DNA of 64,000 bases from Gemella sanguinis ATCC 700632 (GTDB lineage Bacteria; Bacillota; Bacilli; Staphylococcales; Gemellaceae), in assembly GCF_000701685.1 (NCBI RefSeq), contig NZ_JNJO01000008.1, positions 44,664 to 108,663 of the forward strand, read 5' to 3'. Made by a program: the position numbers and the translations under genes. A model generated the notes under the pieces. It was given only the letters and a program-made list of their open reading frames with translations, was not told the DNA's origin and did no database searches. Shown piece by piece: positions 45,572-55,633 of the stretch; position 1 is the stretch's first letter; each line of letters begins with the position of its first letter.

Positions 45572-46717
45572 ATGAAATATGATGTTATAGTTATAGGTCT
45601 GGGAAGTGCTGGACTTATGATTGCAGATAGATTAAATGATAGTGGATTAAAAGTATTAGTACTTGAACAAAATCGAAGAGCAGGTGTAAAGCTGCTTCTA
45701 ACAGGGAATGGCCGCTGTAATGTCATGAGTAGTGATAATGCAGAAGACTTTGTAGCCGCTGTACATAACGGGAGATTTTTACGCAGTGCATATCATAAAT
45801 ATAATGTTAAAAAATTCTTTGATAAGCACAATCTAAAACTTAAACAAGAAAATAGAAGACTATATCCAGCAAGTGAAAAAGCACGTGATGTAGTAAATAC
45901 CTTTAAAATAGATCATGCAAAAATTAAATATAAAGAGAAGGTAGAAGACTTAATATTTGAAGATGATAAACTAGTAGGAGTTAAAACAAACGTTGATACA
46001 TATCTAGGAAAAAATATTGTAGTTTGTGCTGGAGGGAAAACTTATCCACAGAGTGGAAGTGATGGCTCATTACACAGAATACTGAAAAAACATGGTGTAA
46101 AATTAACAAAGATATATCCTAGTGAAGTAGCATTAATTTTTGATGATTTTACTGAATTATCTGGTGTTGCCCTTCAAAATGTTAGAATGTTTCATAAGAA
46201 AAATGAAAGAACTGGGGATTTGTTATTTACCCATAAAGGGCTTAGTGGGCCATTATCTATTTCTATGGGAGAATTTGTTGCGAGATTTCCGGAAGATAAA
46301 TTTTACTTAGATTTTTATCCAGAACTTAATGAGGAAAAACTTTTTGAGAAATTATGGCAAGATAATAAATATTTACATGGGAAATTACCAAAAAGCTTTT
46401 ATAATTTCATGTTAGATAAATATTTCCCTGAAAATGTTAGTAAAAAAGAACTAAGAAAATTTGTAGCTAAGATTAAACGCTATGAATTAGTAGGGGTTAA
46501 AACAATGCCGTTGGAATATGCTTTTACTACAGCAGGTGGAGTAGATTTAAAAGGTGTTAGTCCAAAAACATGTTGCCATAAAAAAATAGATAACTTGTAT
46601 TTTGCTGGTGAAATTCTTGATTTACACGGTGAAATAGGAGGGTATAATCTAATGGTAGCTTGGTTTACAGGAATGATAGTTGCTGATGCAATTAAGGAAA
46701 AATTTGGAATAGAATAG
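45572..46717 (+). CDS. HI0933/YhiN-family flavoprotein (FAD-dependent oxidoreductase)
   Basis: This 381-residue protein of the HI0933/YhiN/BaiN-like family has the dinucleotide-binding MKYDVIVIGLGSAGLMIADR at the N-terminus, KLLLTGNGRCNV, the mid-domain FTHKGLSGPLSISMG (FTHxGlSGP, family signature) and the C-terminal FAGEILDLHGEIGGYNLMVAW. The physiological reaction is unestablished; related proteins reduce bile-acid intermediates or have unknown substrates. ATG 45572 gives the complete FAD motif but has only AGAGA upstream; TTG 45557 lies in frame. It forms a single-gene unit downstream of a 6-codon ORF. Confidence 0.8.
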   Translation: MKYDVIVIGLGSAGLMIADRLNDSGLKVLVLEQNRRAGVKLLLTGNGRCNVMSSDNAEDFVAAVHNGRFLRSAYHKYNVKKFFDKHNLKLKQENRRLYPASEKARDVVNTFKIDHAKIKYKEKVEDLIFEDDKLVGVKTNVDTYLGKNIVVCAGGKTYPQSGSDGSLHRILKKHGVKLTKIYPSEVALIFDDFTELSGVALQNVRMFHKKNERTGDLLFTHKGLSGPLSISMGEFVARFPEDKFYLDFYPELNEEKLFEKLWQDNKYLHGKLPKSFYNFMLDKYFPENVSKKELRKFVAKIKRYELVGVKTMPLEYAFTTAGGVDLKGVSPKTCCHKKIDNLYFAGEILDLHGEIGGYNLMVAWFTGMIVADAIKEKFGIE

Positions 46718-46902
46718 TATTTTTCAAATTGTAAGCATACAGAAAATATAAAAATAATTATATATAAAAATAAATAACAGGCTTAATGTTTCGATAAAAA
46801 TAGTAATATAATATAAACGCCCTATCTGTAGCTAGGTTGCAACTTATGTTAATAGCTAGTATAATTTTATATAGATTAAAATTACAGAAAGGATGTAAAT
46901 AT

Positions 46903-47943
46903 ATGAAAAAGATATTCAAATTATTGGCTGCGGTTCTAGCAGTATCTTTAGTTTTATTAGGTTGTGGTCAAAAACAATCGACAGAAACTAAACAAGAAGA
47001 GCAAAAATTGGACTTTGGTGGTAGAACAATGAATGTTGTTGCTACTTCTGAAAAATACAAAAAACTATTTGATAAATTTGCTCAAGAAACAAACTGTAAA
47101 GTAGAGTTTTTATCTATGTCTAGTGGAGAAGTTATCTCAAGAACAAAAGCTGAAGGTAAGCCTATGGCAGACCTTTGGTTTGGAGGGGGAGTAGATGCTT
47201 TTATTGCTGCTAAAAATGATGGTTTATTAGAACAATATGAAGCGAAAGGTTCTGATAAAATTAAAGAAGGGTTTAAAGATAAAGATAACTACTGGATATC
47301 TAAAGGAATCACAGTTGTTGGTTTCTTAGTAAATGATAGTGTAGCTAAAGAAAAAGGGTATGATATTCCTAAAAAATGGGAAGATTTAACTGATCCAAAA
47401 TATAAAGGTCAAATTATTATGAGTAATCCTGCTATTTCTGGAACAAACTATGGAGCTGTAAAAGGTATCCTAGATCAAAAAGGTACAGAAAAAGGTTGGG
47501 AATATTGGACTGCTTTCAATAAAAATGTTGACTTCTATAGTAAACGAGGAAAAGATCCACAAGAAAAAACTGTTGCAGGAGAATTTGGAATTGGAATTAT
47601 TCCTGTAGATAAATCTGCATTTGATGCAGCTAAGAAAAATAACTTAACAGTTGTTTATCCAGAAGATGGAATTCCTTGGATTCCAGAAGGTGTAGCAATC
47701 TTTAAAAACTCACAAGCTACTGATATTGCTAAAGCATTTGAAGATTATATCTTAAAACCAGAAAATCAACAATTAATCGCTGAATTGGATGGTAAAGATG
47801 GAGCTCAAATGGTAATCGATGGAGCTAAAGGAGCGGATTTAGGATTACCAAAAGATAGACTTATGAAAGAAGATTTATCTACTTTTGGTAGCGAACGTGA
47901 CTCAATTCTTAAAAAATGGAAAGAGTTAGTAGGGGATAAATAG
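46903..47943 (+). CDS. Fe3+/family 1 ABC transporter substrate-binding lipoprotein
   Basis: This 346-residue protein has a signal peptide with lipobox LLGC and a family 1 (FbpA/PotD-like) fold. It shows NVVATSEKYKKLFDKFAQET, EGKPMADLWFGGGVDAFIAA, PKKWEDLTDPKYKGQIIMSN and GIIPVDKSAFDAAKKNN. Iron(III) or phosphonate/polyamine ligands are possible; the clustered Tyr pair of FbpA is not evident, so the ligand is open. ATG 46903 is chosen because AAAGGATG precedes it and gives a normal lipoprotein signal. The permease and ATPase follow after a hairpin. Confidence 0.82.
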   Translation: MKKIFKLLAAVLAVSLVLLGCGQKQSTETKQEEQKLDFGGRTMNVVATSEKYKKLFDKFAQETNCKVEFLSMSSGEVISRTKAEGKPMADLWFGGGVDAFIAAKNDGLLEQYEAKGSDKIKEGFKDKDNYWISKGITVVGFLVNDSVAKEKGYDIPKKWEDLTDPKYKGQIIMSNPAISGTNYGAVKGILDQKGTEKGWEYWTAFNKNVDFYSKRGKDPQEKTVAGEFGIGIIPVDKSAFDAAKKNNLTVVYPEDGIPWIPEGVAIFKNSQATDIAKAFEDYILKPENQQLIAELDGKDGAQMVIDGAKGADLGLPKDRLMKEDLSTFGSERDSILKKWKELVGDK

Positions 47944-47952
47944 TAAAATATC

Positions 47953-48000
47953 AGAGATAGTAATGAAGAAGATGTATTTTCTGATTTACTATCTCTTTAT
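47953..48000 (+). terminator. Attenuating hairpin after the binding-protein gene
   Basis: AGAGATAGTAA pairs with TTACTATCTCT across a 22-base loop and is followed by TTATTT. It is likely to reduce read-through to the permease gene. Confidence 0.7.
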
Positions 48001-48032
48001 TTAAAAATATATTATAAGGCAAAGGAGATAAT

Positions 48033-49634
48033 ATGCGATTAAGAAAAATAAATTTATTTGATTCAATAGTGATACTAACAATAATTATCTCTTTTGTTCT
48101 TTTTGTTTTATATCCATTTATTGCAGTATTCAATTATGGAATTAAAGGAGATTTAATCCAAAGTTTTTTATCAAATAAACAATACTATAATAAATTATTT
48201 ATTAATTCCCTAAAAGTAGCTTTAGGAACTACAGTTTTAACAACAATTTTTTCAATCTTTATTTCAATATTTTATTTTATAAGTAGTGGTAGAATAAAAA
48301 AAATACTTGTCTTTATTTTTATGATAGCAATAATTTCACCGCCATTTGTAACATCTTTATCATATATAAACTTATTTGGTAGAAGAGGGTTAATTACTTA
48401 TAATTTATTGAAATTAAATTATGATCCTTACGGATATTGGGGAATTATTAGTATGCAAAGTGTTACTCATATTGCTATAAATGCTTTATTGTTAATTGGA
48501 TTTATTAGTAGTATCGATAGGAGTGTTATTAACTCTGCTAGATCACTTGGTGCCAATACAAATAGAATAATTTTAGATATTATATTACCGCTATTCCGTC
48601 CAGCAATAAAAGTAGTAGTATTATTAACTTTTATTAGAAGTATGGCTGATTTTTCTACACCTGCAATAGTTGGAGGAAAATATAATGTTCTTGCTACAGA
48701 AGGGTATTTGGCATTTATTGCTGAAGGAGATGTAAGTAAGGCGGTTATTATGAATCTTATTATATTATTACCATCACTAATTATATTTTTAGTATTTTCT
48801 AAGAGTTTTAGAAGTACAGCAACAGAATCAAGGGGATTAGTTTCTGTGAGTCTAAATATGAGAAAGAGCGGGGTAATTTATTATATTTCTGCTATCGCAT
48901 CAACATTAATGTTATTTGCGTTAGTAAGTCTATATGGGGCTATTATCCTTTCTGCTTTCTCTACAATGGAATATGGAAAACTAGTACTTACGTTACAGAA
49001 CTTCAGCGATGCAAGTGAATATATTTCTGGTGTATTTATACGTAGTATAATATATGCGTTAATAGCTGGAGGGTTATCATCGGTTATAGGTCATGTGTTG
49101 CAATATTATATAAACATAAGAAAAATTAAATCATTGAAGATTATTGATTTTGTAGCAACGCTACCATATATATTACCAGGAACATTCTTTGGACTAGGTT
49201 ATGTATTAGCATTTAACTCTACACCTTTAAAATTAACAGGAACAGCAGCAATAGTAGTACTTAACCTGATTTTTAAACAAATGCCATTCGCTAGCAAGAT
49301 AGGGTACAGTTCGGTTAGCCAAGTTTCTACTTCACAATTAAAATCGGTAAGAGACTTAGGGGGAAGTAGAATAAATGAAATTAAAGATGTAGTATTTCCG
49401 CTTAGTAAACGCGGTCTATATGTGAGTTTCGTAAATGGATTTACTGCCACTATGACAACAATAGGCTCAATTATATTTTTAGTTTATCCAAGTCAAAAAG
49501 TTGCTACTTTAGTAATGTTTGATGTGATTGAGAGTGGGAAATATGATATAGGTTCAGTAATAGCATTTTATATAATTGTGATTTGTTTATTAGTAAATGT
49601 TGTATATTATTTAGTAATAAACAGAAAGAGGTAA
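48033..49634 (+). CDS. Fe3+-type ABC transporter permease (two MetI domains)
   Basis: This 533-residue membrane protein with about twelve hydrophobic segments carries two binding-protein-dependent permease domains in one chain, as in FbpB/SfuB. The two EAA motifs are visible: NSARSLGANTNRIILDIILP and SVRDLGGSRINEIKDVVFPL. It contains ADFSTPAIVGGKYNVLATEG, a region well conserved in iron(III)-type systems. The ATG follows AAAGGAG. The ATPase begins 3 bp after the stop. Confidence 0.88.
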   Translation: MRLRKINLFDSIVILTIIISFVLFVLYPFIAVFNYGIKGDLIQSFLSNKQYYNKLFINSLKVALGTTVLTTIFSIFISIFYFISSGRIKKILVFIFMIAIISPPFVTSLSYINLFGRRGLITYNLLKLNYDPYGYWGIISMQSVTHIAINALLLIGFISSIDRSVINSARSLGANTNRIILDIILPLFRPAIKVVVLLTFIRSMADFSTPAIVGGKYNVLATEGYLAFIAEGDVSKAVIMNLIILLPSLIIFLVFSKSFRSTATESRGLVSVSLNMRKSGVIYYISAIASTLMLFALVSLYGAIILSAFSTMEYGKLVLTLQNFSDASEYISGVFIRSIIYALIAGGLSSVIGHVLQYYINIRKIKSLKIIDFVATLPYILPGTFFGLGYVLAFNSTPLKLTGTAAIVVLNLIFKQMPFASKIGYSSVSQVSTSQLKSVRDLGGSRINEIKDVVFPLSKRGLYVSFVNGFTATMTTIGSIIFLVYPSQKVATLVMFDVIESGKYDIGSVIAFYIIVICLLVNVVYYLVINRKR

Positions 49635-49637
49635 AAG

Positions 49638-50558
49638 ATGTATTTAAGAATAAAAGATGTTTCAATGAAATATGATAATAAAGAAGTTTTAAAAAATATA
49701 GATTTTGAACTGAATGAAGGTGAACTAATATGTGTTTTAGGACCTTCAGGTTGCGGGAAAACTACGCTATTAAACATAATAGGAGGGTTTATACCGGATT
49801 ATGAGGGGGATATAGTCTTATCTAATAATAATATAAGTAATGTACCTCCAGAAAAAAGACCAATTTCTACTGTATTTCAATCTTATGGTTTATTTTCACA
49901 TAAAAATGTGATAGAAAATGTTAGTTACGGATTAAAGTTTTTGAAATTATCAAAAAATGAAATACTAGAAAAATCTGAAGATGTATTAAAAAAAGTTGGG
50001 TTAGAAGGGTATGATAAAAAGAGAATTAGTGAATTATCTGGAGGAGAACAACAACGTGTTGCTATTGCTCGTAGTTTAGTGCTAAATCCCAAAGTATTGC
50101 TTTTAGATGAACCTTTCTCAAATCTTGATGTTCATCTTAGAGGCGTTATGCGTGATGAGGTAAAAAGAATTCAAAAACAATTTGGAATTACTATGGTAGT
50201 TGTTACACATGATCAAGAGGATGCCTTTAGATTGGCTGATAGAATAGTAGTTCTTAATAATGGTAAAATAGAGCAAATAGGAACTCCAAAGGAACTATAT
50301 TTAAAACCGAAAACAGAGTTTGTTGCTAAGTTCATAGGAGATAGTAATATAATAGATCCCGAAAAAATAGTTAGATATGAGAATGTAAAGTTATTTAAAA
50401 GCGAGACTAGTGATGATATTATAATAGAAAAAATATTTTTTGGTTCAGTAATAGAATATAAAATTCAAACACATAAATATGGCGTTATTAAAGCGTTAAG
50501 ATTATCTTCGGAAGCGGAATATGATGTAGGAGAAAGGGTAGAAGTAAAAATAAAATAA
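49638..50558 (+). CDS. ABC transporter ATPase (Fe3+/polyamine type, FbpC/PotA-like)
   Basis: This 306-residue ATPase has Walker A GPSGCGKTT, the Q-loop VFQSYGLFSHKNV, the signature ELSGGEQQR, Walker B VLLLDEPFSNLD and the switch VVTHDQEDAFRLAD. The C-terminal TOBE-like region (about 230-306) is shorter than in PotA. It energises the permease at 48033 together with the lipoprotein at 46903. RBS GAGGTAA, 3 bp behind the permease; a long hairpin terminates the operon. Confidence 0.9.
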   Translation: MYLRIKDVSMKYDNKEVLKNIDFELNEGELICVLGPSGCGKTTLLNIIGGFIPDYEGDIVLSNNNISNVPPEKRPISTVFQSYGLFSHKNVIENVSYGLKFLKLSKNEILEKSEDVLKKVGLEGYDKKRISELSGGEQQRVAIARSLVLNPKVLLLDEPFSNLDVHLRGVMRDEVKRIQKQFGITMVVVTHDQEDAFRLADRIVVLNNGKIEQIGTPKELYLKPKTEFVAKFIGDSNIIDPEKIVRYENVKLFKSETSDDIIIEKIFFGSVIEYKIQTHKYGVIKALRLSSEAEYDVGERVEVKIK

Positions 50559-50600
50559 TACACTAATAGAGACAATGCAAGTCTCTATTAGTGTATTTTA
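50558..50600 (+). terminator. Terminator of the Fe3+-type ABC operon
   Basis: A 16-bp perfect stem (ATACACTAATAGAGAC / GTCTCTATTAGTGTAT) begins at the stop codon and is followed by TTTATT. Confidence 0.9.
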
Positions 50601-50603
50601 TTG

Positions 50604-50632
50604 TTTACTTTTCCCAAATGAAGTAGTATAAT
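50604..50632 (+). promoter_or_regulatory. Promoter of the membrane-anchored hydrolase gene
   Basis: TTTACT (50604-50609), 17 bp, TATAAT (50627-50632). Confidence 0.65.
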
Positions 50633-50669
50633 GTAAACTATATTTATTAGTAAGGAGAAAGAGTTGTAG

Positions 50670-51602
50670 ATGATAAAAAAACATTTTAAGAAAATATTAT
50701 TATCAATTTTAGTATTGTTAATAGTAGCTTTTGGTTTTACAGGAAATTATTTTTATAATTTTGCCTTAAATCCAAAAGTAGATAAAAGTGCAATTGTTAA
50801 TCAAGATAGCGATGGAGAAAAAGAGGATAAGACGGCTGTAGAGAACTGGTTTGAATCAACGAAAACAGAAGTGACAATGGAGTCTGTTACTAAAAATAAA
50901 TTAGTAGGGTATAAGTTTGTTAATCCTAATGCTAAAAAATGGATTTTTGTTGTGCATGGTTATACTAGTGATGCTAAAAAGATGGCTAAGTATATAAAAA
51001 GATTTTATGATATGGGATATAGTGTATTTGCTCCAGATTTAATTGCTCATGGTAAGAGTGAAGGTGAAACAATATCGATGGGTGGATTTGACTCAGATGA
51101 CTTAGTAAATTGGGTTAAGAAAATCTCTGCTGAAAATAACAATGCGGACACAGCATTATTTGGTATAAGTATGGGCGCTGCAACTGTTATGAATGCGATA
51201 GGAAAAGATTTGCCAAGTAATGTTAAGGTATTTATAGAAGATAGTGGATATGTTAATTTAAAAGTAGAATTTACTTATCAATTGAAGAAACTATTTAAAC
51301 TACCTAGTTTCCCTGTAATACCTGCAGCTAATACAATGACTAAAATAAGAGGTGGATACTTCTTTGGAGATGTTAATGCAACTGAAGGATTAAAAAATAC
51401 TAAGTTACCAGCTTTAGTTCTACATGGGGAAGAAGATGGATTTGTTCCTATAGAACACGGTAGAGAAGCTTATGAGTTAATTGGATCAGAAAAAGAATTC
51501 CATAGTTTCCCTGGAATGAAGCATGTTCAAGCAGAACGAAAATACAGAGATCAATATTGGGATATCGTAAGTAAGTTTTTAGAAAAATATTTTAAAAAAT
51601 AA
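50670..51602 (+). CDS. Membrane-anchored alpha/beta hydrolase (YqkD-like)
   Basis: This 310-residue serine hydrolase starts with one membrane helix or uncleaved signal (about 8-28). The alpha/beta-hydrolase core shows the oxyanion segment VVHGYTSDAKKM, the nucleophile elbow GISMGAAT, the acid strand LVLHGEEDGFVP and the catalytic His in GMKHVQAE. It resembles YqkD/peptidase S9-like hydrolases; the substrate is unknown. It is exported or membrane-bound on the outer face. AAGGAG lies 14 bp upstream; the start is probably correct because the helix begins there. It lies at the left end of the peptidase cluster. Confidence 0.8.
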   Translation: MIKKHFKKILLSILVLLIVAFGFTGNYFYNFALNPKVDKSAIVNQDSDGEKEDKTAVENWFESTKTEVTMESVTKNKLVGYKFVNPNAKKWIFVVHGYTSDAKKMAKYIKRFYDMGYSVFAPDLIAHGKSEGETISMGGFDSDDLVNWVKKISAENNNADTALFGISMGAATVMNAIGKDLPSNVKVFIEDSGYVNLKVEFTYQLKKLFKLPSFPVIPAANTMTKIRGGYFFGDVNATEGLKNTKLPALVLHGEEDGFVPIEHGREAYELIGSEKEFHSFPGMKHVQAERKYRDQYWDIVSKFLEKYFKK

Positions 51603-51648
51603 CAATGAAAAACACTAGATTGTATATACAATCTAGTGTTTTTCATTG
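51603..51648. terminator. Bidirectional terminator, perfect 22-bp palindrome
   Basis: Two 22-base arms starting CAATGAAAAACACTAGATTG are exact inverse complements around TA. It ends both the hydrolase gene (+) and the pepQ gene (-). Confidence 0.9.
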
Positions 51649-51670
51649 ATTATTAAAATACTAAATAATA

Positions 51671-52753
51671 TTATTTTTCTCCAACTACAACAAATTCTTT
51701 GTTAAGTTTATTAAGTACTTCAACACCATCTTCAGTAACAAGTACTAAGTCTTCGATACGAACTCCCATACGTCCTGGAAGGTAGATACCTGGTTCTATA
51801 GAGAAAATCATACCTGGTTCACAAACCATCTCATTAACACTAGAAACGTCTCCGTATTCGTGGTCTTCTAGTCCAATTTGGTGACCAGTACGGTGAGTGA
51901 AGTATTCACCATATCCTTTTTCAGTAATATAATCACGGCAAGCAGCATCTATATCACACAATCTAGTACCAGGTTTTACTAAAGCAGTACCACGTTTAAC
52001 AGCCTCTAGAACGATTTCAAATACTTCTCTGTCTTCTGGTGTAGGTTGTTTAAAGAACACTGTACGAGTCATATCTGAACAATATTTATCTTTAATACCA
52101 CCGATATCTACAATAACAGATTCACCTGGTTTTGGTTTTCTATCTCCTGGCATACCATGTGGGTTTGCACCGTTATCACCGAAAGCGATAATTGGTGCGA
52201 ATGATGTCCCTTCTACACCGATTTCTTCATAGTAAGCTAATAATTTTTTAACTAAATCTTTTTCTGTAGTGTGCTCTGTAATGTTGTCGATAACAAACTG
52301 ACATGCTTTGTCGTTTAGTTCAGAAGAGATACGCATTAATTCTTTCTCTTCTTCATCTTTTAACATACGAGTAGTATCTACTAGTACTGAAACATCAACA
52401 AACTTAGTTTTAGGTAATTTATCCATTAATGGAAGTAAGAAACGAGCAGGTAGAATTTTATCGATACCTAGTTTTGTTCCATCTGGAATGTACTCAGCAA
52501 CTTTACTAATAATATCATCAGTATCTGAGTAACTTACAATTTCTAAACCTAAGTCTTCTTCTAATGGGAATAGAATATTTAAGAATAATTTGTGATTTCC
52601 GTTTTCGTCAAGTAGAATAGCGAAGAAACGTTCACCAGGATTTTCTAAAAATCCTGTTAAATAAAAAATAGAATATGGATCACTTACAAGTGCATGTGTG
52701 ATTCCTTGCTCTTTCATTTTAGCTAAAATGGTATTAGTTCTAGAAAGTTTCAT
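51671..52753 (-). CDS. pepQ: Xaa-Pro dipeptidase, M24B family
   Basis: This 360-residue creatinase-like peptidase cleaves Xaa-Pro dipeptides. The N-terminal non-catalytic domain has SDPYSIFYLTGF. The pita-bread domain has the metal ligands in VIVDIGGIKDKYCSDMTRTV (two Asp), RTGHQIGLEDHEYG (His), IFSIEPGIYLPG (Glu) and VRIEDLVLVTE (Glu). ATG 52753 is chosen (AAGGAG 9 bp upstream); a TTG three codons earlier is in frame. It is transcribed opposite to the POT transporter, with which it shares a peptide-utilisation context. Confidence 0.9.
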   Translation of the reverse strand: MKLSRTNTILAKMKEQGITHALVSDPYSIFYLTGFLENPGERFFAILLDENGNHKLFLNILFPLEEDLGLEIVSYSDTDDIISKVAEYIPDGTKLGIDKILPARFLLPLMDKLPKTKFVDVSVLVDTTRMLKDEEEKELMRISSELNDKACQFVIDNITEHTTEKDLVKKLLAYYEEIGVEGTSFAPIIAFGDNGANPHGMPGDRKPKPGESVIVDIGGIKDKYCSDMTRTVFFKQPTPEDREVFEIVLEAVKRGTALVKPGTRLCDIDAACRDYITEKGYGEYFTHRTGHQIGLEDHEYGDVSSVNEMVCEPGMIFSIEPGIYLPGRMGVRIEDLVLVTEDGVEVLNKLNKEFVVVGEK

Positions 52754-52856
52754 ATTATACAACTCCTTTTAATATTTCGAATATATTTTTATTATATCAC
52801 TTGCTAATTTGAAACACAATAGTTAATTAATAGAATGGTAACATTTTCAAAAATAG

Positions 52857-52885
52857 TTGTAGTAATTGAAAAACTATGCTATAAT
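52857..52885 (+). promoter_or_regulatory. Promoter of the POT transporter gene
   Basis: TTGTAG (52857-52862), 17 bp, TATAAT (52880-52885). Confidence 0.8.
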
Positions 52886-52922
52886 ATTTGTGTATTAAAT
52901 TATACAGAAAGAAGGGATTTAT

Positions 52923-54311
52923 ATGTCTGAAGTAGCGGTAAAAAAAGGTAAACCGTGGAGCTTTTATATGAGCTCGATGACTTTTATGTTCGAACGTTGT
53001 GCTTACTACTCATCAAAATGGCTTATTATTGTTTATGTAACAGCAGCTGTAGTAAGTGGAGGTTTTGGAGAAAGTGGTCTTGGTCTAGGTAAGGTAGAAG
53101 GTGCAGCGATGCAATCTAACTTAGTGGCATTCACTTATCTTGCGCCCGTATTATTTGGTTTTATTGCCGATAAGTTGATAGGAGCTAGATATCTTATTCC
53201 TCTAGGATTATTATTAATGGGAATAGGATATGGTTATGCAGGGTTTGTTGGATCATATTCAGCTTTATGGACGATGATTGTTTTAGTTTCTTTAGGAACT
53301 GGATTTTTCAAAGGTAACCTTCAAGCAGTAGTTGGACAAATCTTCGAAGGTGATCAAAAACGTAAAGATGACGCATTCTCAACTATGTATTCATTTATTA
53401 ATATTGGGTCATTTATCGGAACAACTTTTGTAGGGGTTTTATATGTAAAACTTGCAACAGCGAGTGCTAATGGTTACTTACAATGTTTCAAATTAGCTGG
53501 ATTAATTTGTTTAATTGGAGCGGTTTGGTTTGTATTAGGTTATAAATCTTTAGGAGATGTTGGTAAACATCCATTTGCACAAGGTGAAGAACACCACGAA
53601 GATAAACCAAAAGTAAATAGACCTTTGGAAAAATATGAAGTTCGTCGCGTATGGTCTATCGTAATCATTTCATTACTTTCTGTTGTTTTCTGGGTTTTCT
53701 GGTATTTAACATATGTAATTCTTTATGATTATATGCCTAAATTTATTGATACAAACCTAGGTAGCTTTACTGTTCCGACATCATGGTTAGATTCTGTTAA
53801 CGCATTAACTTGTATTATTCTAGGGCCTGTTTTAGGGGCGTTGTGGTATAAACTAGCTACTCGTCCACAAGGGGACTGGAGTTTATACAAAAAAGCATCT
53901 ATCGCGTTATTCTTATTAGGAGTAACTTTTGGAATCTTAGCATTAACAGAAGTAACTCGTGGAGTAGGAGCTCCTGAAACTCAAAAAGCTAGTATTCTTT
54001 GGGTAATACTATTCTTCGTAGTACTAAGCTTGGCTGAAATGTTCTTCTCTCCATTAGGGGCATCATTTGTATCTAAATATGCACCTAAACAAATTCTATC
54101 TATAATGATGGCTGTTTGGATTGTTGCAACATTTGGTGCAGCTAAAGGATACAGTTTATTGTATTCAAAAATAGCTGATTTACCTATTATTCAAGTAGCG
54201 CTAGGTATAGGTGCTGTTTGTGTGGTAGTTGCAGTATTAGTATTTATCTTCGAGAAAAAATTAGCTAGTCTAGTAGAACTTCGTGAAGGTGAAACATTAG
54301 TAGAAGAATAA
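52923..54311 (+). CDS. POT/PTR2-family proton-coupled di/tripeptide transporter
   Basis: This 462-residue transporter of the major facilitator superfamily is predicted to have about twelve hydrophobic segments. The POT signature FMFERCAYYSSKWLI near the N-terminus fits the ExxER(F)xYY motif; the family motif GTGFFKGNLQAVVGQIFEG (GxGGxKPx variant) and the FSTMYSFINIGSFIGT segment follow. It would import di/tripeptides with protons. It is a single-gene unit; with pepQ on one side and proline peptidases on the other it feeds intracellular peptidases. RBS AGAAGGG. Confidence 0.82.
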   Translation: MSEVAVKKGKPWSFYMSSMTFMFERCAYYSSKWLIIVYVTAAVVSGGFGESGLGLGKVEGAAMQSNLVAFTYLAPVLFGFIADKLIGARYLIPLGLLLMGIGYGYAGFVGSYSALWTMIVLVSLGTGFFKGNLQAVVGQIFEGDQKRKDDAFSTMYSFINIGSFIGTTFVGVLYVKLATASANGYLQCFKLAGLICLIGAVWFVLGYKSLGDVGKHPFAQGEEHHEDKPKVNRPLEKYEVRRVWSIVIISLLSVVFWVFWYLTYVILYDYMPKFIDTNLGSFTVPTSWLDSVNALTCIILGPVLGALWYKLATRPQGDWSLYKKASIALFLLGVTFGILALTEVTRGVGAPETQKASILWVILFFVVLSLAEMFFSPLGASFVSKYAPKQILSIMMAVWIVATFGAAKGYSLLYSKIADLPIIQVALGIGAVCVVVAVLVFIFEKKLASLVELREGETLVEE

Positions 54312-54318
54312 AATTAAT

Positions 54319-54352
54319 AAAAAGGTTAGAATTAAGATTCTAGCCTTTTTTC
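54319..54352 (+). terminator. Terminator of the POT transporter gene
   Basis: AAAAAGGTTAGAAT pairs with ATTCTAGCCTTTTT around a 3-4-base loop and is followed by T. Confidence 0.85.
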
Positions 54353-54523
54353 TTTATTTAAAAGAGTAGAGTGCTTAAAAAAATATTGTTATATTATAAA
54401 TATTTATTTGATTAAGACGTTATCATTAAATAGAAAAAATAATTTTTATATAATAATGATAAAATACTGGTTTTATGGTAAAATAGAAGTGTAAATAAAA
54501 TATATATAATTGGGAGGTCTATT

Positions 54524-55486
54524 ATGGAACAATTAAGAACTTTATATCCTGCAATAAAAGAAAATTTCTCAGAAATGTTGGATGTAGATGGGACGCATAC
54601 AATTTATTATGAAGAAAGTGGAAATCCTAACGGAGTACCTGTAATATTCTTACACGGGGGACCTGGATGCGGGACAGCTCCAAGCTGTAGACAATATTTT
54701 GATCCGGAGTTTTATCGTATAATTTTGTTTGACCAACGTGGAAGTGGTAAATCAACACCACGTGCATGTTTAGAAAATAATGATACATGGCATATCATAG
54801 AAGATATAGAAAAAATTCGTGAAAAGTTAAATATTGATAAATGGCTTGTTTTTGGAGGAAGCTGGGGATCAACTTTATCGCTTTGCTACGCAATTAAACA
54901 TCCTGAAAGAGTGTTAGGTTTAGTGCTGCGTGGTATTTTCTTAGGAAGACGAGAAGATATTGAATGGATTTATGAAGTAGGTGGAGCAAGTAATTTTCAC
55001 CCAGAATCTTTTGAAAGATATATTTCGATTATTCCAGAAGAAGAGCGAAAAGACATTATTGGAGCATACTATAAACGTTTAACAAGTGAAGATAAAGAAA
55101 CTAGAGAAGTTGCTGCTAAGGAATGGAGTATGTGGGAAGGTAGTCTAGTAACTCTTCATCCTGATCCAAACCTTGAACAAAGTTTTGGAGAAATTAACTA
55201 TGCTATCTCTATGGCAACTATTGAATGTCATTTTTGGATGAATAACATGTTTTGGGATGACGATAACTGGTTGTTAGACCATGTGGATGTTATAAAAGAT
55301 ATTCCAACATGGATAGTTCATGGACGATATGATGTAGATTGTAGACCGATAGGTGCATATGAACTAAATAAAAAATTAAATAACTGCAAGTTAGAATTTA
55401 CGGTTTCAGGTCACTCATCAGGAGAACCGGAAATTGTTGATTCATTAGTACGTGCTACCGACTATTTCAAAGAAATTCTAAAATAA
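54524..55486 (+). CDS. pip: Proline iminopeptidase, copy 1
   Basis: This 320-residue S33 serine peptidase removes N-terminal proline. The HGGPGCG oxyanion motif (44-50), the DQRGSGKSTPR segment and the nucleophile S113 in GGSWGSTLS are present. The acid is in VHGRYDVDCRP and the His in VSGHSSGEPE. Length is typical. GGGAGG is 7 bp upstream. It stands in direct tandem with a close paralogue 147 bp downstream, including a similar promoter stretch. Confidence 0.92.
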   Translation: MEQLRTLYPAIKENFSEMLDVDGTHTIYYEESGNPNGVPVIFLHGGPGCGTAPSCRQYFDPEFYRIILFDQRGSGKSTPRACLENNDTWHIIEDIEKIREKLNIDKWLVFGGSWGSTLSLCYAIKHPERVLGLVLRGIFLGRREDIEWIYEVGGASNFHPESFERYISIIPEEERKDIIGAYYKRLTSEDKETREVAAKEWSMWEGSLVTLHPDPNLEQSFGEINYAISMATIECHFWMNNMFWDDDNWLLDHVDVIKDIPTWIVHGRYDVDCRPIGAYELNKKLNNCKLEFTVSGHSSGEPEIVDSLVRATDYFKEILK

Positions 55487-55633
55487 CAAAAATATTTAAA
55501 AATAGTATAAACAAATATATTTTACTGAAATTATAAGATTGTAAGAAATTATTTAAAATTAGTAATGAAAAACGCTTTATTTTATGGTAGAATAGTAAAT
55601 GTAAATATTTTATAGAGATAGGAGGTCCTGACT